From: Hyphomicrobiales bacterium
GTDB lineage: Bacteria > Pseudomonadota > Alphaproteobacteria > Rhizobiales > Rhizobiaceae
Direction of reading: 5' to 3'
Assembly: GCA_900473805.1 (NCBI GenBank)
Contig: UCMS01000006.1
Coordinates: forward strand, 186,001-250,000
Length of the DNA stretch: 64,000 nucleotides
Shown piece by piece: positions 7,602 through 14,629 of the stretch. The translations under genes were made by a program, and so were the position numbers. The notes under the pieces are model-generated. The model did not search any database, had not been told where the DNA came from, and saw only the letters and a program-made list of their open reading frames with translations. Numbering within the stretch: position 1 is the first letter of the stretch; each line of letters begins with the position of its first letter.

Positions 7602-8498
7602 ATGCCGTTGGACTGGGACAAACTGCGCATTTTTCATGCCGCTGCCGAAGCCGGCTCCTTCACCCATGCCGCCGACAAGCTGCATTTGTCGCAGTCGGCC
7701 ATCAGCCGCCAGGTGTCGTCGCTGGAGCAGGATATCGGCGTCAAGCTTTTCCATCGCCATGCCCGCGGCCTGATCCTCACCGAACAGGGCGAACTGCTCT
7801 ACCGCACGGCGCATGACGTCCTGCTGAAGCTGCAGACCGTGAAGATGCAGCTGACCGAAACGACGGAAAAACCGTCCGGCAAGCTGCGCGTGACCACAAC
7901 CGTCGGCCTCGGTCAGGGCTGGTTGACGGACAAGGTGCAGGAATTCCTGCAACTCTATCCGGAGATGTCGATCCAGTTGATCCTCGACAACGAAGAGCTG
8001 GACGTCAACATGCGCCATGCCGACTGCGCTATCCGCCTGCGCCAGCCGCAGCAGTCGGATCTCATCCAGCGCAAGCTGTTTACCGTGCACATGCATGTCT
8101 ATGCGGCACCGTCCTATATCAACCGCTATGGCGAGCCGCAGTCGATCGAGGATCTCGACAACCACAAGATCATCTCCTTCGGAGAGCCGGCGCCGAACTA
8201 TCTGCTCGACGTCAACTGGCTGGAAACGGCCGGTCGCTCTTCGGACAATGCCCGCATGCCGCATCTGCAGATCAACAGCCAGACCTCGATCAAGCGCGCC
8301 TGCCTGCTCGGCATCGGGATCGCCATGTTGCCGGACTATATCGTCGGCCGCGACCCGGGCCTTGTGCAGCTTGCTATCCCCGCCGACATCCCTTCCTTCG
8401 ATACCTATTTCTGCTATCCCGACGAGATCAAGAACGCTGCGAAGCTCAAGGCCTTCCGCGATTTCATTGTCGCCAAGGCACGAAACTGGAACTTCTGA
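7602..8498 (+). CDS. lsrB: LysR-type regulator LsrB
   Basis: A 298-residue LysR regulator: HTH in FHAAAEAGSFTHAADKLHLSQSAISRQVSSLE, then a periplasmic-binding-like effector domain with cysteines in HADCAIR, RACLLG and YFCYP. In rhizobia the trxB-adjacent LysR protein is LsrB, a redox-responsive regulator of LPS genes and oxidative stress response, needed for symbiosis or virulence. ATG 7602 was chosen because GAGAGGGGG precedes it and the protein then begins MPLDWDKLRIF; an ATG at 7578 overlapping the trxB stop would add eight residues. The AbcR-like sRNA lies just downstream, as in relatives. Confidence 0.9.
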   Translation: MPLDWDKLRIFHAAAEAGSFTHAADKLHLSQSAISRQVSSLEQDIGVKLFHRHARGLILTEQGELLYRTAHDVLLKLQTVKMQLTETTEKPSGKLRVTTTVGLGQGWLTDKVQEFLQLYPEMSIQLILDNEELDVNMRHADCAIRLRQPQQSDLIQRKLFTVHMHVYAAPSYINRYGEPQSIEDLDNHKIISFGEPAPNYLLDVNWLETAGRSSDNARMPHLQINSQTSIKRACLLGIGIAMLPDYIVGRDPGLVQLAIPADIPSFDTYFCYPDEIKNAAKLKAFRDFIVAKARNWNF

Positions 8499-8576
8499 GA
8501 GCCTCAGCGGCACAGGAATTGTATGCCTCGCGCACCGACCTGCGCTCACCGCATGCCTGACATGCATAAAAAAGCA

Positions 8577-8605
8577 TTGTTCACTGCACAAAAAACCACC
8601 ATATC
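8577..8605 (+). promoter_or_regulatory. Promoter of the AbcR-like sRNA
   Basis: TTGTTC (8577-8582), a 17-base spacer and CATATC (8600-8605) form a sigma-70 type promoter. Predicted initiation falls at about 8611, exactly where the folded RNA begins. Confidence 0.6.
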
Positions 8606-8610
8606 GCACA

Positions 8611-8727
8611 CAGCTGATGCACATGGTGGCTTTTTCCTCCCAGTTCCACCGCAGCAGCTGTTCCCCTCTGGAGGTTTTAACCTTCACAATTTAAAGGGCC
8701 CTGGTTTTCCAGTGGCCCTCTTTTTTT
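8611..8727 (+). ncRNA. abcR1: AbcR-like trans-acting small RNA (alpha-r15 family)
   Basis: An orphan-promoter transcript of about 117 bases. The first stem-loop pairs CAGCTG (8611-8616) with CAGCTG (8655-8660) and GGTGG (8625-8629) with CCACC (8646-8650), exposing a pyrimidine loop with CCTCCCAG (8636-8643), an anti-Shine-Dalgarno motif. A second CCTC/GAGG element follows (8665-8674), then a strong terminator. Known: AbcR RNAs of Agrobacterium, Brucella and Sinorhizobium are Hfq-dependent repressors of ABC-transporter mRNAs and lie beside the lsrB gene. Only one copy is visible here, while I recall two tandem copies in Agrobacterium and Sinorhizobium. Confidence 0.75.
8695..8727 (+). terminator. 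Intrinsic terminator of the sRNA
   Basis: AGGGCC-CTGG (8695-8704) pairs with CCAG-T-GGCCCT (8709-8719), followed by seven T residues (8721-8727). Confidence 0.85.
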
Positions 8728-8784
8728 GCCCATCATGGAACCAATCCGCCTCTGAGGAATTTCACGCGTAAGGCGGAACTATCG

Positions 8785-8810
8785 CCGCAGTCCGATAAGC
8801 CGAACTGCGG
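8785..8810 (+). promoter_or_regulatory. Candidate ArsR operator (inverted repeat)
   Basis: CCGCAGT (8785-8791) and ACTGCGG (8804-8810) are perfect inverted repeats separated by 12 bases, about 45 bases before the arsR start. It could be the autoregulatory operator of the ArsR-type protein; inferred only. Confidence 0.35.
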
Positions 8811-8856
8811 GAAGGCATCCGTCTCCTAACGTCAAGGCGAAATACCTGGAGGGGTC

Positions 8857-9150
8857 ATGTACCTAGAGGATGTGATGAAGGCGCTGGCGCACCCCGCGCG
8901 TATGGAAATGTTGATCTGGCTGAAGGAGCCGGATGAGTATTTCGGGGTTCCCAAAGAGGAGGCCGGAGACGGCATCAGCGCAGGCCAGTTCGAACGCTCC
9001 GGCCTGTCGCAATCGGCCGTATCCGCGCATCTCGCGACTTTGCAGCGTGCCGGACTGATCAACTCCAAGCGCGTCGGCCAGCGCGTGCTTTATCGACGGG
9101 ATGAAGAAACGATCGCGGAATTCATCAAGACCTTGAACGGCATGCTCTGA
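8857..9150 (+). CDS. ArsR family transcriptional regulator
   Basis: A 97-residue single-domain winged-helix repressor: VMKALAHPARMEMLIWL, recognition helix SQSAVSAHLATLQRAGLI and wing VGQRVLYRR. No obvious metal-binding cysteine pair is present, so it is not an arsenite/cadmium ArsR by sequence. A good GGAGGGG site precedes the ATG. It lies 63 bases upstream of an old yellow enzyme gene and probably controls it; the inducer may be an electrophile or other small molecule. Confidence 0.85.
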   Translation: MYLEDVMKALAHPARMEMLIWLKEPDEYFGVPKEEAGDGISAGQFERSGLSQSAVSAHLATLQRAGLINSKRVGQRVLYRRDEETIAEFIKTLNGML

Positions 9151-9213
9151 CCTCCCACATCCTTGTTCCCCGGCGGTCAATCCTCCCTCCGCCGGAAACT
9201 CCCGAGAGGTTTC

Positions 9214-10314
9214 ATGTCCAAGCTTTTTGAACCGACAACCGTCGGCCAGATCTCCCTGTCGAACCGTGTCGCCATGGCACCCCTGACCCGCAACCGGTCT
9301 CCGGGCGCAATCCCCAATGACCTGAACGTCGAATACTACCGCCAGCGCGCAGGCGCGGGCCTGATCGTCAGCGAAGGCACCGCGATCAGCCATCAGGGCC
9401 AGGGTTATGCAGACGTGCCCGGCCTCTATCTGCCGGAAGCCGTTGAAGGCTGGAAAAAGGTCACCGCCGCGGTGCATGCGGCCGGCGGCAAGATCGTCAC
9501 CCAGCTCTGGCACGTCGGCCGCATCTCGCACACCTCATTGCAGCCCGGTGGCGGCAAGCCGGTGGCGCCCTCGGCGATCGCCGCAAAGTCCAAGACCTAC
9601 ATCCTCAATGCCGACGGCTCCGGCGCCTTCGTCGAGACGTCTGAACCGCGGGCCCTCGAACTCTCCGAGATCCCGGGCCTGATCGAAGACTATCGCAAGG
9701 CCGCCCGCGAGGCGATCGAAGCCGGCTTCGACGGCGTCGAGATCCACGCCGCCAACGGCTACCTGCTGGAGCAGTTCATGCGCGCAAACAGCAACCAGCG
9801 CACCGATGCCTATGGTGGACCGATCGAAAACCGCATCCGCCTGACACTCGAGGTGGTCGATGCGATCGTCAAGGAGATCGGCGCCGATCGCACCGGCATC
9901 CGCATCTCCCCGACAACGCCCGCGAACGACGTCGCAGATCCCGATCCGGCGGCCGTCTACACGGCATTGGTCGAGAAGCTCGCAGGCTTCGATCTCGCCT
10001 TCATCCACGTCATTGAAGGCGCCACCGGCGGGCCGCGCGATGTGCTGCCCTTTGACTGGAAGGCGCTGAAGGCTGCCTACCGCGCCAAGGGCGGCAAGGG
10101 CACCTGGATGGTCAACAACGGCTATGACCGAGCCTCCGCCATCGAGGCGGTGGAAAGCGGCTACGCCGATGTCGTCGCCTTCGGCCGTCCGTTTATCGCC
10201 AATCCGGACCTCGTGCGCCGTCTGAAGGAAGACGCCGCCTGGAATGAGCTGGAACAGGCCACGCTCTATGGCGGCGGCGCCCAGGGTTACACGACCTATC
10301 CGGCGCTCGCCTGA
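9214..10314 (+). CDS. Old yellow enzyme, NADH:flavin oxidoreductase
   Basis: A 366-residue FMN-dependent alkene reductase of the NemA/XenB type. SNRVAMAPLTRNRS starts the TIM barrel, QLWHVGRISH and EIHAANGYLLEQFM hold FMN- and substrate-binding residues, and NNGYDRASAIEAV plus ADVVAFGRPFIANPDL complete the phosphate-binding end. Such enzymes reduce activated C=C bonds, nitro-esters and N-ethylmaleimide with NAD(P)H. ATG 9214 with CGAGAGG upstream fits the family start; an upstream in-frame start would add 17 residues. It follows an ArsR regulator and is closed by an intrinsic terminator. Confidence 0.9.
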   Translation: MSKLFEPTTVGQISLSNRVAMAPLTRNRSPGAIPNDLNVEYYRQRAGAGLIVSEGTAISHQGQGYADVPGLYLPEAVEGWKKVTAAVHAAGGKIVTQLWHVGRISHTSLQPGGGKPVAPSAIAAKSKTYILNADGSGAFVETSEPRALELSEIPGLIEDYRKAAREAIEAGFDGVEIHAANGYLLEQFMRANSNQRTDAYGGPIENRIRLTLEVVDAIVKEIGADRTGIRISPTTPANDVADPDPAAVYTALVEKLAGFDLAFIHVIEGATGGPRDVLPFDWKALKAAYRAKGGKGTWMVNNGYDRASAIEAVESGYADVVAFGRPFIANPDLVRRLKEDAAWNELEQATLYGGGAQGYTTYPALA

Positions 10315-10337
10315 TCCGGGACATCGACCTGCAATTG

Positions 10338-10367
10338 GCCCCGCATCTCATCGGTGCGGGGGCTTTT
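10338..10367 (+). terminator. Intrinsic terminator after the old yellow enzyme gene
   Basis: GCCCCGCA (10338-10345) pairs with TGCGGGGGC (10355-10363) followed by TTTTGTTT. Confidence 0.8.
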
Positions 10368-10375
10368 GTTTCAGG

Positions 10376-10783
10376 TCACCGGGTGTACGAGAAACGGGCT
10401 TTGGCAATCCCCATAGCAACATCCGCAAAGACAAGCGCATTGAGTGGATGCAGGGACGCGACCGCCGGGATATCGCCTCGCAGCGCCGCAAGCAGCACCT
10501 GCAAGAGATAGACGACCATCAGGATGGCGGCGTCCCGGCGGAAAGGATGGAGCGCGTGAGCGGTCAAGGCCAGAAACAACATGCCGATCACCGGCAGAGC
10601 CAAAAGCCCGCCCAATAGCCCGTGCAACCCCCAGCCGTCAGCAACACCGAAGATCGACATCCCTGCCAGCACGAACTGCCCGGCGATCCCGACAAGAGTG
10701 AGAACGGCGAAGCCGGAAAACAAGGCGGGAAAGATCTGCCGGACCCGCCCCTGCCCTCTTGCCTGCGGACGAACCGTTGTCAT
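10376..10783 (-). CDS. DUF6220-type small integral membrane protein
   Basis: A 135-residue protein with four predicted membrane helices (about residues 17-43, 52-74, 83-103 and 112-127) and a short basic N-terminus. The arrangement resembles the DUF6220 family; function is unknown. It overlaps the upstream NAD(P)-binding reductase by 4 bases, so the two are cotranscribed and probably under control of the divergent LysR protein. Confidence 0.65.
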   Translation of the reverse strand: MTTVRPQARGQGRVRQIFPALFSGFAVLTLVGIAGQFVLAGMSIFGVADGWGLHGLLGGLLALPVIGMLFLALTAHALHPFRRDAAILMVVYLLQVLLAALRGDIPAVASLHPLNALVFADVAMGIAKARFSYTR

Positions 10784-11814
10784 GCCGCACCACCCGGCAC
10801 GACCAGATGTGCGTCGACAGGTGAACCATCAGAGCTGCGATCAAGACAACCGAGGCTCATAAGTGTCGTCTTCACCGCCTCATCGAGCGGCGTACGCGGT
10901 TCGGCGCCGAGACGGTCCAAGAGCCGTCGGTTGTCGAGCCGGATCGTGCACTTCCACAGGTAACGCATCTCGTGCAACTCCCGCATCAGTGGTACGAAGG
11001 GTCGCGCCAGCCCGGCGAGCAACCAGGGGAACGACCAGATACGAAGGGACGGCTTGCCGGCCGCACGGCCGATCGCCCTGGCCATCTGCATGCCATCCAC
11101 ATCGAAAAACCCGTCCATATGGAACCGCGCAAAGGCCGGCAGTTGGTCCGCCCGGTCGAGGAGCTGCATGAAGGTTTCAGCCATGTCGGGCAGATAGGCC
11201 CAAGCATGCCCGATGCCTCTTCGGCCCGGATTGATGACGAAGCGCACCGGCTTGCCCGGCATCACCAGCCCCTGAGCAAACCAATTGTTGCCGGCATTCG
11301 GTCCGAAGAAATCGCCTGCCCGCACAAGAATGACCGGCACGCCGTCGATTGCGGCTCGTTCCAGCCGCTTTTCCAGTTCGACGCGAATGCCCCCCTTGAC
11401 GCTGACAGGCCTCTGCGGACTGTCTTCGGAAAGCAGCGGAAAGGCATCGGGACCGTAGTTATAAATCGTGCCCGGCATCAGGATGCGGGCTCCGACCGCA
11501 CGGGCGGCAGCGATGGTGTTGTCGATCATCGGCAGCACCAGTTGACCCCAGTTGCGATAACCGGGGGGATTGACCCCGTGCACGATCACGCTGGCGCCAG
11601 TGGCGGCCCGCAGCACGTCGGAGGCGACCATGGCATCCCCTTTCACCCACTCATAGGCAGGGCGCGCCTCGCTCTGTGCCACGGGATTGCGATGCATCGC
11701 ACGCACCCGGTAGCCTCGCGCCAGCAGCGCCTCTGCGACTGCGCCGCCGATACCGCCGGTCGCGCCGAGGACGAGGGCCAAGGGCCGCGTTGTAAGGGCC
11801 TGCATCTGTGTCAT
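10780..11814 (-). CDS. NAD(P)-binding epimerase/reductase family protein
   Basis: A 344-residue extended short-chain dehydrogenase-like protein. LVLGATGGIGGAVAEALLARG is the Rossmann nucleotide-binding motif; the strand ending VIVHGVNPPGY, PGTIYNYG and PVSVKGGIRVELEKRL occupy the places of the active-site Ser, Tyr and Lys, where the usual YxxxK is modified to a VKGGIRVE-type sequence. It resembles NAD-dependent epimerase/NmrA-like reductases. The ATG at 11814 is preceded by AAGGAGATTGAC. It is divergent from a LysR regulator and coupled to a DUF6220 protein. Confidence 0.78.
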   Translation of the reverse strand: MTQMQALTTRPLALVLGATGGIGGAVAEALLARGYRVRAMHRNPVAQSEARPAYEWVKGDAMVASDVLRAATGASVIVHGVNPPGYRNWGQLVLPMIDNTIAAARAVGARILMPGTIYNYGPDAFPLLSEDSPQRPVSVKGGIRVELEKRLERAAIDGVPVILVRAGDFFGPNAGNNWFAQGLVMPGKPVRFVINPGRRGIGHAWAYLPDMAETFMQLLDRADQLPAFARFHMDGFFDVDGMQMARAIGRAAGKPSLRIWSFPWLLAGLARPFVPLMRELHEMRYLWKCTIRLDNRRLLDRLGAEPRTPLDEAVKTTLMSLGCLDRSSDGSPVDAHLVVPGGAA

Positions 11815-11907
11815 GTCAATCTCCTTCGGTTTGAACTGAGAAGAAGATGGCACGCACTCTTGATATTCAAAATTGCCAAAAAATCTCTATCTGCTATACA
11901 AATTTCT

Positions 11908-12831
11908 ATGGATATCGACAGGATCAGCTGGGACCATTATCGGACGTTCTTGGCCGTGCTCGATGGCGGCTCCCTCTCGGCCGCAGCACGAAGCCTCGGC
12001 CTGACCCAACCGACCGCAGGTCGGCATATCGAAGCGCTAGAGATAGCCTTCGGCGGTCCCCTCTTCCTGCGCGGACCGCAGGGGCTCCTGCCGACGGAAA
12101 AGGCGCGCGCCATGCATTCGCATGCGCGATCGATGGCGGCCATGTCAGCATCACTCGCGCGGATTGCGTCGGGCGATATGGAGGATGTACGCGGCACGGT
12201 GCGCATCAGCGCCAGCGAAGTCATTGCCATCGAAGCGCTGCCGAAAATCCTCGCCGACTTGCAGGAACGTCACCCGGCGCTTGAAATCGAACTCTCCGCC
12301 TCGGACACGGTGGAAGATCTGCTCAATCAGGAAGCCGATATCGCGGTGCGCATGACAACGCCGCAGCAGGCATCCCTGATCAGTCGGCGCATCGGCGTGC
12401 TTCCGATGGGGCTTTTCGCTCACCGCGACTACCTCGAGCGGCATGGCACGCCTGTGAGCCTCGCCGATCTGTCGAACCACCGGATGATCGGCTTCGACCG
12501 GCAGCTCGCCTATATCCGCGAAATCCTGAAGAACAATCCCGTGGCGGCCAGCCTCAACTTCCAGTTCCGCGCCGACAGCAATCTCGCCCAAATGGCGGCA
12601 ATCCGGGCCGGCATCGGCATCGGGGTGTGTCAGGTCGCCCTCGGTCTGCGCGATCCCGACCTCAAGGAAGTCTTACCCGGCCTCATCGACATCGGGCTCG
12701 ACACCTATGTGGTGATGCATGAAAGCCTGAAGACCACGCCCCGCTATCGCGCAACATTCGACATGCTGGTGGCGGGGCTCCTCGTCTTTCAGGGACAGAC
12801 GCAGCAAATTCGGCCGCCATCGCCGCCGTAA
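11908..12831 (+). CDS. LysR family transcriptional regulator
   Basis: A 307-residue LysR protein: HTH in FLAVLDGGSLSAAARSLGLTQPTAGRHIEALE and a C-terminal effector-binding domain (VRISASEVIAIEALPKIL ... GIGIGVCQVALG). The 93-base region to the divergent reductase operon is AT-rich and includes TTGATATTCAA (11863-11873), a plausible LysR-type box. The classic divergent arrangement suggests it controls the reductase and DUF6220 genes. The effector is unknown. Confidence 0.88.
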   Translation: MDIDRISWDHYRTFLAVLDGGSLSAAARSLGLTQPTAGRHIEALEIAFGGPLFLRGPQGLLPTEKARAMHSHARSMAAMSASLARIASGDMEDVRGTVRISASEVIAIEALPKILADLQERHPALEIELSASDTVEDLLNQEADIAVRMTTPQQASLISRRIGVLPMGLFAHRDYLERHGTPVSLADLSNHRMIGFDRQLAYIREILKNNPVAASLNFQFRADSNLAQMAAIRAGIGIGVCQVALGLRDPDLKEVLPGLIDIGLDTYVVMHESLKTTPRYRATFDMLVAGLLVFQGQTQQIRPPSPP

Positions 12832-12879
12832 CGGACGCAGGGAATGGCAAAACGGCCGTTCGCGTTATGACACGCCTGA

Positions 12880-13149
12880 TCAGACCGACGGTGCCGAACT
12901 CGGGACGAAGGCGTCGACCACCTCGATCTCCGGCCGATCGCCGCCGTCGCTGTATTCTTCCCGCCAGCGTCCGTTTTCGTCCTGGTAGCTGATCGTCACC
13001 GGCTCATCCCCGACCTGCTGCTCGGCCACGACGATGCGCACGGCTTCCAGCGCCTGATCGTGAGTCGGAAACGCTTCCGAATAGACCGGCCCGAGCCGAT
13101 AGGCCCAGCCGCCGTCATGAGGGACGATCTCGTAGATGATCTTCACCAT
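12880..13149 (-). CDS. DUF2188-like small protein
   Basis: An 89-residue soluble protein: KIIYEIVPHDGGWAYRLG, SEAFPTHDQALEAVRIV and ISYQDENGRWREEY, the beta-beta-alpha pattern of the DUF2188 family, with an acidic C-terminal tail. The function is unknown. The ATG at 13149 has AGGAGAAGG upstream; a longer in-frame extension to 13251 would run through the adjacent promoter region. It is transcribed away from the cation antiporter gene. Confidence 0.7.
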   Translation of the reverse strand: MVKIIYEIVPHDGGWAYRLGPVYSEAFPTHDQALEAVRIVVAEQQVGDEPVTISYQDENGRWREEYSDGGDRPEIEVVDAFVPSSAPSV

Positions 13150-13231
13150 AGCCTTCTCCTCTTCGGCTGGCGGGATTATTCCACCAAAAGCGTCGGTGCG
13201 CAAATCCGTGGGACGACCAGGCCTTGCCGAT

Positions 13232-13256
13232 GGAACACCGGTGTGGTCCACCCGTT
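13232..13256 (+). promoter_or_regulatory. EcfG (general stress) promoter of the cation antiporter gene
   Basis: GGAAC (13232-13236), 16 bases, CGTT (13253-13256) is a perfect match to the alphaproteobacterial EcfG/RpoE2 consensus GGAAC-N16-17-CGTT, ending 28 bases before the antiporter ATG. Confidence 0.75.
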
Positions 13257-13284
13257 AGTGGCAACCAACAGGGAGCGATTCATC

Positions 13285-14448
13285 ATGATGTCTGCACTGA
13301 AACAGGAAAGGCTCCTGCTCATTCCGATCCTTCTGGGGATTGCGGCCTGGTTCGGTGAACATACGGTGCTGGAACATGGACAGATGGCCTCATTGGCCGG
13401 TGCAGCGATCCTGATCGTTGCCATCGTGATCGGCTCCATGCGCGTCGCCCATCATGCCGAGGTCCTCGCCCACAAGGTCGGCGACCCCTATGGCACGATG
13501 ATCCTCACGCTGTCGGCGGTCGCCGTCGAGGTCATCATTCTTGCCATCATGATGAACAAGGGCGCATCACCCACATTGGTGCGCGACACCATCTATTCCG
13601 CCGTTATGCTCGACATCAACGGCATTCTCGGGCTTGCCGCCCTCCTCGGGGGCCTGAAGCACGGCGAACAGCCTTATAACGATGACAGCGGCAAGACCTA
13701 TGGCGTCATGATCCTGACGGCCATGGGTATCTCCATGATCGTCCCGGAATTCATCCCCAGAGACCGCTGGCAGTATTATTCCGTCTTCACCATCTTCGCC
13801 ATGCTGGCGCTTTACGGCCTCTTCCTGCGTATGCAGGTCGGCACGCACAGCTATTTCTTCTCCTACAGCTATCCGAGCCGCCCAGCCGCTGTGCCTCAAG
13901 CGGCGCAGTCAAAGCCGAGATCAGGGAGCAAGGGCAAAACTCGCGGTGCCGCCACGGCGGCGGCGGCAACTGCCAAGGCGGAAACCGGTTCCACCTCGGC
14001 CCTGTGGTCGATCGGCGTCATCCTCTTCGGCGTCGTCGTCATCGGCCTGCTGGCCGAAGTGATGTCGGTGCTGATGAATGCCGGGCTCGAGGGAACAGGC
14101 GCACCCGTCGCGCTGGCGGCGATCCTGGTCGCCGCGATTTCGGCGGCACCGGAAATCCTGACCGCATTGCGTGCCGCCTTACGCAACCGCATGCAGGCGA
14201 CGATCAACATCGCCATGGGCGCTTCACTCTCCACCGTCATTCTGACCGTCCCGGTAATGGAGGGTATCGCCCTCTATACCGGTCAGCCCTTTGTCATGGC
14301 CATGACGCCGGTCCAGACAACGATGGTCGCGATCACCCTGATCGCCGCAGCCATCAATTTGAACGACGGCGAGACCAATGCGATCGAGGGCATGACCCAT
14401 TTCGTGCTCTTCGCCACCTTCATCATGCTCGCCTTTCTCGGCCTCTGA
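13285..14448 (+). CDS. chaA: Calcium/cation:proton antiporter (CaCA superfamily, ChaA-like)
   Basis: A 387-residue inner-membrane exchanger with about 11 helices in two homologous halves. The first alpha-repeat is GTMILTLSAVAVEVIILAIMM and the second is AAISAAPEILTALRAAL with the NIAMGASLSTVILTVP partner, carrying the acidic residues (Glu) expected to bind cations. The two halves are joined by a basic, Ala/Lys-rich cytoplasmic linker around residues 205-235. It probably exports Ca2+, Na+ or K+ in exchange for protons. GGGAG precedes the ATG at 13285. The perfect EcfG promoter motif suggests general-stress induction. Confidence 0.85.
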   Translation: MMSALKQERLLLIPILLGIAAWFGEHTVLEHGQMASLAGAAILIVAIVIGSMRVAHHAEVLAHKVGDPYGTMILTLSAVAVEVIILAIMMNKGASPTLVRDTIYSAVMLDINGILGLAALLGGLKHGEQPYNDDSGKTYGVMILTAMGISMIVPEFIPRDRWQYYSVFTIFAMLALYGLFLRMQVGTHSYFFSYSYPSRPAAVPQAAQSKPRSGSKGKTRGAATAAAATAKAETGSTSALWSIGVILFGVVVIGLLAEVMSVLMNAGLEGTGAPVALAAILVAAISAAPEILTALRAALRNRMQATINIAMGASLSTVILTVPVMEGIALYTGQPFVMAMTPVQTTMVAITLIAAAINLNDGETNAIEGMTHFVLFATFIMLAFLGL

Positions 14449-14497
14449 TTCGGCGCACGCCCACGCTCCAGATCCTCACGTGCAGGTGACTTCGAAG

Positions 14498-14524
14498 CGG
14501 GAACTTTTGTGGAAAGTTCCCGTT
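14498..14524 (+). promoter_or_regulatory. EcfG-type promoter embedded in a palindrome, upstream of opgC
   Basis: GGAAC (14500-14504), 16 bases and CGTT (14521-14524) match the EcfG/RpoE2 consensus. The same bases form a perfect 10-bp inverted repeat, CGGGAACTTT (14498-14507) with AAAGTTCCCG (14513-14522), loop TGTGG, which could alternatively be the end of the preceding transcript. Confidence 0.55.
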
Positions 14525-14589
14525 CACCCCGCACGGATCGGCCCCTTCGGCCCTTCCGCCGCATTGTCAACACGATGCGGTTGAAGATC

Positions 14590-14612
14590 GCCCCCGGTCG
14601 GGTTCCGGGGGC
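14590..14612 (+). promoter_or_regulatory. GC-rich hairpin just before opgC
   Basis: GCCCCCGG (14590-14597) pairs with CCGGGGGC (14605-14612), seven bases ahead of the GGGAG ribosome-binding site of the GTG-initiated opgC-like gene. No U-run follows; a leader hairpin is likely. Confidence 0.4.
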
Positions 14613-14629
14613 TAACGCGGGAGTCGAAC

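Noticed and set aside
10972..12831. A 619-codon open frame on the plus strand
   Set aside because: Only its last 307 codons (from 11908) are the LysR gene; the rest runs antisense to the reductase gene and reads as high-GC shadow sequence.
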